In this document: positions 57,721 to 64,000 of the stretch, piece after piece
How positions within the stretch are numbered: the stretch's first letter is position 1
Layout of the letters: every line of letters starts with the position of its first letter
Assembly: GCA_022701365.1 (NCBI GenBank)
Contig: JAKUHH010000234.1
Coordinates: 62,001 to 126,000 of the forward strand
DNA: 64,000 nucleotides
Direction: 5' to 3'
Origin: Mycocentrospora acerina
Taxonomy: Eukaryota; Ascomycota; Dothideomycetes; Pleosporales
Position numbers and translations under genes: made by a program
Notes under the pieces: generated by a model
Told to the model about the DNA's origin: nothing
Database searches by the model: none
Seen by the model: the letters and a program-made list of their open reading frames with translations, nothing else

Positions 57721-59335
57721 CTATGCGTCGTGCTGCTGCTGCAAAACATGCAGATTCTTTTCCTCCGTCTCACTCTGTCTCGGTGCGGCAAAGCTCTTCC
57801 TTATATCCATATCTGCTCTTGTCTTGGTCAACAGTGCATCTCTGATGTCCTGCTTAGTGCGTCCCTGCCAGCCCTCGAAATTCTTCTGGCTTAGTGGCCA
57901 GATCGGCATGTTGGTCGGCTTCTTCATAAACTCGTTTGTTGTGGGTGCGGGCTGAGCGGTGATGGTGTCTAGGTCTATTTCAAGCTCCTCACAGAAAGCT
58001 TCGAGGGGGAGATCGTTGACGTCATGGCCGAAAGGATTCTCGACTTCACTGCCAATGGCTGCCAGTCCGAGGATGATGTAGGCGGCGAAGATGCAGCCAG
58101 GAATGGTGATGTAGCGCAGGTCGTCCCAAAGTTGGAAGGGCAGCATCATTACGTAGACCCAGGTGATTTGCGAGATGGCGATAGAGTAGGCGATTGGGAG
58201 GGGAGTGTTGAGAACGCGGTCGACGCCGATGAGGACTTCATTGAGCTGGACTATGCTAGTGACTGAGGATTGTTAGTCGAGCGGAAAGTCTACGGAGAAG
58301 GTCCGGCAACGTACTGGCTTGATTTTGGTACAAACCAATCTTGAGGGTCTCGTTATCAATGGTGCTGTGCACATACATCGACAAATGGTTCAAGATTTCG
58401 AGGGGAAGGTTGCCGAGCGGCTTCTTGGAGCGCTTTATCCTCTTGCGGGGGTTGGACTCGGCGAACGTGACTCCCAGGTACTCTCCTACCGACTTCGCTT
58501 TGCCAGTCTCTTTCGGCTTGGGGATGTCAATCTCTGCTGCCTTGGCAAAGGTTTCGAGGTACTCGACGCGTTCACGAAGATCGGGGTAATCAATGCCGGG
58601 TTCGAAACGGAGCTTGTGCTTGATGGCTACAGCGTACGCGTTGATCAGGTTTATGGCAGAACTGGTTGGTAGACGTTAGCAGCTGGGTCTCATTTCCATT
58701 CGTATCAGGCACGTACAGCTTAGCGAGCAGATCCTCCTTGCCCAACTCGCCCTCGCGTTCTGATGCGTGAATCCAAATAGTGCGCGCCAGATTCTGGCTC
58801 ACAAAGAGCAATTGGCTCCAGTATTTTCTGCCCTCAGTGTAACGCTCATACGCGCTGCTCGTTCGGAACGAGATAGCCAGACCAACGACGAATCCAAGGA
58901 CAGTGAGCAAAAGATTGCTGACTTTGAGCTCTCGGACGTGTTCGCAAATGAGAGTAATAAGGGTAGACCAAAGAGTCACAACTAAGAGGGGAACAATCAT
59001 CTTCGGCAGGACGGAGCCGTGCATGCGCAGGAAAAAGGGCCATTTTGAATGCTTGGAAATATCGCGAGGACCGACCTACTTCTGTTAGATGGTTGTTATA
59101 TGGATAATCTTACAGTGTTACATACGAAGTAATCAGCGCCTTCCAAACTCTTGGCCGTATGCCTCCGCGAGACTGGCTTGTATGTAACTGTGCGGTGCCT
59201 CCACGAGCGCGGCGACATGGGACCCTCCTCCGCTTCTCTGTTGCTCCCACTCGTGCTCGGGATTTCAATCTCCGGCCTCAACGTCCTGTTGCTGGTGGTA
59301 ATTGAAGACGCCATTTCGATGTCTTCGCGCGTCAT
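57721..59335 (-). CDS. Bestrophin-family anion channel (UPF0187 / RFP-TM)
   Basis: The family forms chloride or other anion channels in membranes; the fungal members are little studied. Four exons on the minus strand (59335-59126, 59075-58717, 58661-58315, 58262-57721) give 485 residues. Family features visible are VGPRDISKHSKWPFFLRMHG (about residues 71-90), two hydrophobic segments between about 95 and 140, the FRTSSAYERYTEGRKYW motif, NAYAVAIKHKLRFEP after the second intron, LNEVLIGVDRVLNTPLPIAY, and the signature EVENPFGHDVNDLPL near residue 385. The first exon is a polar Ser/Arg-rich cytosolic tail. The ATG at 59335 is the first in frame; a second at 59314 (MASSITTS) is also possible. 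Introns of 50-55 nt have phases that agree. Anion specificity is not shown. Confidence 0.92.
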
Positions 59336-61888
59336 GTGTAACAAAACAACTGTCCAGCAGTGTGTGTAGGAGGATTATCAAGTTTGTATTGAGAGGCAGT
59401 AAGAGAGGAACCCAGAGTCAGTAAAGTAGTATGTTGGACAAGGGATGAGTATGAGCTGATGCAGTATAACGACAGTGCAATTTACAAAGAAAGAGGATGC
59501 AGTAGAGCAAACCAAATGAGATCGGACAACCGAACTCCTACTGGAGCAGGGTACCATATTATATATGTAACTCTAGCACGATCATACATAAAAAATCTCC
59601 TCGTGCGAAAGGTCCCCCGTCGGCAGCCCACGGGGTGTCCCGCTCGTGTCACTGATCCAGATCGGGAAGAGGCAAGCTGCAAAGCCCAAACGGCGAAGCA
59701 GGCGGCCCCTGCATGCTAATCCGTGTTCCCCTGAAGAGGGCGTCGAGATCTGGCCAATGGGCCGTGGAGACACGCAAAGCCCTGCGACGAATGACGCCGG
59801 GGGCGCCTTTACGGGGCGGCAAGGGCTTGGGCGCCATGAAACGCTCTCGCACCACACCAAGACCGGGTAAAATCTGTCAATGTCATAGAATTCGCTGGGT
59901 GCGAGGGTGTAAATTTAGCCCGCCAGCGCATCTCGGTCCCTTCCTTCCTTCTACGACTGCACACTCTACGTAACCTGCAGCGTCGTCGGCGTCTCTGATG
60001 TGGAGAAGGATTCTATTCTTAACCGCGCGTCTCGGGAACTTTTGCCCTCGGGGAGGCGAAGTACGCAAAAAAAAAAGCGCGGGCGTGCATAAAAACCGAC
60101 TTGTTGAAGAACGCGTGGTCGCTCGTTAACCGGGGGCTGTCGGAGGCTTGTGCGTGCCGAGCCGGGGAGGGGCTTCTCGAAATGGCTCTCGCGGAAATAG
60201 AGCCAAGGTTGATCCTCAGGGACGAGGCCTCTGGAAGGGGAAGCCGAAGTCTTGTCTTCGGATGAGGAGATTGAGAGCCAGGCTGGACTTGCTCGCAATA
60301 TGTCTTTACTCAAGGATGCTCAGAGTTAAATATTTTGGCGAGTTTCAAATGCTCGTTTGGTCTTGGACATCGGCGGTGACGATCCGGGGACGACGAAATC
60401 CATCGATGACATGTCAACACATGACTCGTTATGCAACACTCTTTCCAGGGGCCAGAGTTCTTGTGCAGCTCACGACGTTGAGGTGTGGAAATGAAGGGGC
60501 CGAGCTGCAGATTATGAGGCAATTCGCCACGCGAACACCACGCTGAAACAGAGGTGTGAAGGGAAGCTACGTCTCGCTACTCACTATACATGTGTTGAAA
60601 TACAAGCTGTATGCTCGATTGTCTTGGACCTGCATTTCCTTTTTTTCGGCTTGCGTGACTAGAGTTTAATATCGAGGTAGATTTGGTGATTGGACAGCTG
60701 CTGCTTCGACAGCATTCGGCATATCTCCTGTTTCAACATCTCCACAACGGTTTGCGCAACACTGCATGATAATACCTCACCGCCTGTCTCAGCTGTACCA
60801 CAAGACATTTCTCCCAACACTCTGTCGCCAACAGCTGCCATATTTGATTGACAACCGATGACAGCCTCATCATTCGTCGCTTAACACGAAACTGGAAATC
60901 AATGTGGAGATTTGCTCGCTCAACAATCATCAGCAGATGTAGATGAACCCATCGAGATTAAGAATTGCACATGCATGTCCATCAACTACGGTATAATGTA
61001 GAGTACTTTTCCAACTGCTAACAACAGGATTAGTACTACTCGCAATGCTAATCTACTCTACCCCCACAAACCCATTCTTTTCATGATCCCCACAAGTAAT
61101 CCCCACAAGCCAGCTATTTCAAGGCCCAGCAACAATCAACGCAAAAAACCTATCCCTTCTACTTTTCCTTCCAACCTACAACCCACAACTAACCCCACCT
61201 AACCCCCCACCTAACCCAGAAAGCTTGACTAAACTACAACAATACATCCCAAGCAAAACCTACCATCTACAACCAAGCACCCACACGAGAACCACCCAGT
61301 CTTGAAAACGATCCTTGAAAAATTCAGTTAAAGTTATCAGTGTCAGGGACATGGAGCTTAAGTTCAGCAAGACTTTGCTTCTAGCCAAAAAAAAATGCTA
61401 TAAGATATAAAAAAGCCATGATGATCCCTAGCAACAACTCATCACGCTGGAGATACTACCACTCTTGCATAGAACGAAACAGAATGTAGTAAATACTCAG
61501 ATCTAGCTTAGGATAAAAAACTGAACAGCAGGAGAAGAGTTCGTAGGCAGTACTTGCCAGAAGTATTTGAAGTAGAAAGGGAGACGAAAAAAAAGGAGTG
61601 CTAACCACACTCCATTTGAACCAGGAATCCAGGCGCAGACTTCTCTCTTCTTCCACTGGTAAAAAAAGATTCTAGCAACGAACGTTGAAAAAATATTCAT
61701 GTTTGTCCATTTAGATGGAAGAAATTAGAATAAAAAGTTGAATTTTATCAGCATCTCTACACCATTAGCAAACTAACTCTCTTGGTTGAGTTTTTTTCGT
61801 TTTGCATATACATCCACCAACTCCCCCCCCCCCCTCTTCCCCCATAAAAAGAACAAACAAAACAACAACAACAAAATAAACCCCCTTA
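59336..61888. other. Intergenic region with a GC-richer island
   Basis: About 2.5 kb upstream of the bestrophin gene. The part from about 59590 to 60540 is GC-richer than its flanks and open in several frames, the longest being 132 codons on + (60148-60546) and 115 on minus (59966-60313). No splice chain or domain could be built. From about 60.9 to 61.8 kb the DNA is AT-rich, with C-rich pyrimidine stretches and A-runs but no gene. Confidence 0.5.
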
Positions 61889-62899
61889 TCACCACCCCAC
61901 CCTCGCAGCAATCCTCCTCCGCTCCGCCTGCCCCCTCTCCAACTCCCCCCTCACAACGCGCCACCTCCCCCCCTCCTCTTCATCCCCATCAACACACACC
62001 CTCACCCTACCAATCCTCTCGAGCAACACCCTATAACCCCCACTGGGGTGCTCATCCCCAGCCCAAATCTTATTCCACACGTTTGTCAGTTCGCGGGCGA
62101 CGGCGGGGGCGGGGGCGTCGAGGGGGAGAGAAGGAGTTTGAGAAGAAGAAGAAGTAGATAAAGAAGAAGAAGAAGAAGAATCACAAGGAGAAACAACATT
62201 AACCACCAAATCGCCGACTAAAAGAAGCAACCCACTCGACGATCCCTTGCCATCAAACAGCCTCTTTAGCGCCGCGCAAACAGCCCAAGAAGTCTGCTCT
62301 CCATTAAAACCACCACCACCACCACCACCACCACCCACAAGATGGCGATTCGCCTTCCCAACCCCCCGGATCCGGACATCGATCCACAGCCGCTCAATCG
62401 TCGTCGTCGTCGTCATTGCCGCCGTCGCCATAACACGACAACCACCACCAGCACGACTACTACTACTACTACGACTACTACGACTACTACTACTAGCAGC
62501 GCCCCACACCCTCTCCCTCCAGGTCAGCGGCCTCGCCTCCCTCTCCTTGCCAAGAACACCCGTCTGCGTCCGTACAAGCGGGACGCCCAGCCAGGTAAAC
62601 AGGTGGAGGTTTTCGTCTAGCGCGAGACAATCCAGGCGAGCTTCGAGGCGGTTTTTTGCGCGCAGCCGGTCAATGGCTTGGGTCATTTCGGCGTGGATTT
62701 GGCGCGAGGAGGCGAGGAGGGCGGCGGCGGCTGTTGGGGAGGGGGGGTGCGTGGTGGAAGTGGTGGAAGAAGTGGTGGTGGTGGTGATTGTGGTGGTGTT
62801 GGCGGTGGAGGATAGAGTGGGGAGCGGGAGGGTGGAGAGGAGGAGAGAGGTGTAGATCATGTCGCGGAGTTCGCGGGGGAGGGAGAGGAAAGATGGCAT
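61889..62899 (-). CDS. F-box-like protein of low complexity, unknown function
   Basis: A single exon of 336 residues. The ATG at 62899 begins MPSFLSLPRELRDMIYTSLL, the opening of many fungal F-box-like proteins that may link to ubiquitin ligases, although the motif alone does not prove that role. After it come a Thr/Ser run (about 40-56), a helical region (LLASSRQIHAEMTQAIDRLR) and a moderately conserved-looking core around WLGVPLVRTQTG and IERLWIDVRIRGVGKANRHL. Runs of Ser, Arg, Thr, nine Gly and again Ser match trinucleotide microsatellites in the DNA. The end is Arg/Glu-rich. The upstream open frame (MLFSTRQ...) lacks similarity, so I chose the internal ATG. Similarity is limited to the start, so confidence in function is low. 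Confidence 0.65.
   Translation of the reverse strand: MPSFLSLPRELRDMIYTSLLLSTLPLPTLSSTANTTTITTTTTSSTTSTTHPPSPTAAAALLASSRQIHAEMTQAIDRLRAKNRLEARLDCLALDENLHLFTWLGVPLVRTQTGVLGKEREARPLTWRERVWGAASSSSRSSRSSSSSRAGGGCRVMATAAMTTTTTIERLWIDVRIRGVGKANRHLVGGGGGGGGGFNGEQTSWAVCAALKRLFDGKGSSSGLLLLVGDLVVNVVSPCDSSSSSSLSTSSSSQTPSLPLDAPAPAVARELTNVWNKIWAGDEHPSGGYRVLLERIGRVRVCVDGDEEEGGRWRVVRGELERGQAERRRIAARVGW
62309..62335. repeat. (CAC)n trinucleotide repeat, coding for a Gly run on the minus strand
   Basis: Nine CAC/ACC units within the F-box-like gene; on the minus strand they read as consecutive Gly codons. Confidence 0.88.
62454..62495. repeat. (ACT)n/(ACG) trinucleotide repeat, coding for Ser/Arg on the minus strand
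   Basis: About fourteen trinucleotide units, mostly TAC/ACT with some GAC, inside the F-box-like gene. On the minus strand they give a Ser- and Arg-rich stretch. Confidence 0.85.
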
Positions 62900-63207
62900 T
62901 TTGTGTGGTGTGTGCGGATGAGGCGGAATAGCGCGTCCGGGGGTTTTTTTTTTATCTTTGTAGACTCGAATCTGGCGCGTCGAAAAGAGCAAGAAGGTAT
63001 GTATGTATGTATGCTGATGGTAGATTGGTCGGTCGGTGTATAAGTCGTCCAGTCCAGTCCAGTCCAGTCCAGCCTAGTCAGTCTACCTCTCTCTTTCTCT
63101 CTCTCTCATCCAAGTCAAGACTCCCTTCCCATGACCCCAAAACAAACAAATAATCCGGATGTACAGAAATATAATATATATATATCTTCCCTTCTCTTGT
63201 CGCGTGC

Positions 63208-63238
<31 letters not shown>

Positions 63239-64000
63239 ACATCTCAAGCAAGCAAGCGGGCACACACGTACATACATACACGCACGTTCCAAACCACCGG
63301 CCGATATCGGACGCGCAACAACAACAACGACAGTAACTCCTCTTCCCCAAAAAAGAAGACAGACAGACTCCTTACGTCAATGCAAACAAACCAAGAAAAA
63401 GGAAATCAATATCAAAGATTTCTCAATACTACAACGGGACAATGGAAGCGGTGAGTGGGGTGTTTCGTGTATATATGTACACGATGGAGCAATGTAGATT
63501 GATTGATTGTTTGATTGATTAATGGATTAATGGATGAATGATCATGGCGAGACTGGTGCGTATAAACTTTGTATGACACAAGGTATCGCATGTCGTCAGG
63601 TCCCGTCGGCCCGATTTTTACCGACGGACGGCACCTTTTGCATTTCACCGAATGTAGGAGTTGGTCTGACGGAGAGCTTGGCGTGGCATGATGGAAGTAG
63701 GTACCAAGTGGCCTGCAATCTTTCACATGATGACAGGAGTTGGAATAATACCACACAAACATACTTTCACGTTCAATGGCAATTATATATGTGTGTATGT
63801 GATAATTGTTTGTTGAGAGGAGAAGTAACGTTTTCATTACGTCTCTCACATTTCTTTCCTATAAATACAGTTCATCTCAATCACATGCTCTTGCAGCATC
63901 CATGACATAGCTTTTTGCCTCCTCTTGGAGGACTCGTTAATGGCGACATTGAATAAAGTCGTACAAGGGTAATAAAACAAACGCTAACAGAGAAGAGAAG
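62900..64000. other. Terminal intergenic region with microsatellites
   Basis: About 1.1 kb to the end of the window, the 5' flank of the F-box-like gene. It holds repeats GTAT (62997-63013), CAGTC (63048-63072), CT (63087-63107) and a longer CT array (63208-63234), then sequence with short ORFs only. No gene was recognised. Confidence 0.6.
63208..63234. repeat. (CT)n dinucleotide microsatellite
   Basis: About thirteen CT units without interruption, followed by CACTCACATC, in the 5' flank of the F-box-like gene. Confidence 0.9.

Overview
The window is nuclear DNA of a filamentous ascomycete, most likely a Dothideomycete of the Pleosporales type. The evidence is short GT-AG introns (mostly 47-90 nt) with CTAAC/CTGAC-like branch sites, loose monocistronic spacing, fungus-specific families (Zn2Cys6, DUF3433, BYS1, Msb2, GVP36) and many microsatellites in the flanks. 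The class-level placement is inference. Fifteen genes were built by hand from reading frames plus splice sites; all except the FKBP gene close in frame from ATG to stop.

Layout. 0.7-3.0 kb (+): RING-H2 protein with an N-myristoylation-like start. 3-7.4 kb: repeat-rich intergenic DNA. 7.4-10.0 kb (+): Zn2Cys6 transcription factor. 11.0-12.4 kb (+): GVP36-type BAR protein. 13.3-17.7 kb (+): very large DUF3433 membrane protein. 19.5-20.4 kb (-): secreted BYS1/thaumatin-like protein. 20.4-28.6 kb: gene-poor DNA holding only an intron-dense FKBP12 gene whose 3' end looks damaged. 28.6-34.1 kb: compact housekeeping block of histidinol-phosphatase (-), gamma-glutamylcyclotransferase (+) and coatomer beta-prime (-). 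35.2-40.3 kb (-): 1,712-residue Msb2-like signalling mucin with tandem repeats. 40.3-45.8 kb: long upstream region. 45.9-47.9 kb (+): five-exon polytopic membrane protein. 51.6-52.3 kb (+): Yap-type bZIP factor. 55.4-56.7 kb (-): iron-containing alcohol dehydrogenase. 57.7-59.3 kb (-): bestrophin-family anion channel. 61.9-62.9 kb (-): F-box-like protein of low complexity.

How the genes relate. They do not form a recognisable biosynthetic cluster, mobile element or defence system. Several act at membranes or the cell surface (Msb2 mucin, DUF3433 protein, the 595-residue membrane protein, bestrophin, BYS1 protein) or in membrane traffic (coatomer beta-prime, GVP36), but this looks like ordinary fungal gene order. 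The most notable items are a 6-nt microexon needed to rebuild the conserved start of coatomer beta-prime, block-duplicated 117-bp repeats in the Msb2 mucin, an FKBP gene that seems to have lost its last splice acceptor, a GC-richer island at 59.6-60.5 kb with no assignable product, and two poorly described membrane-protein genes.
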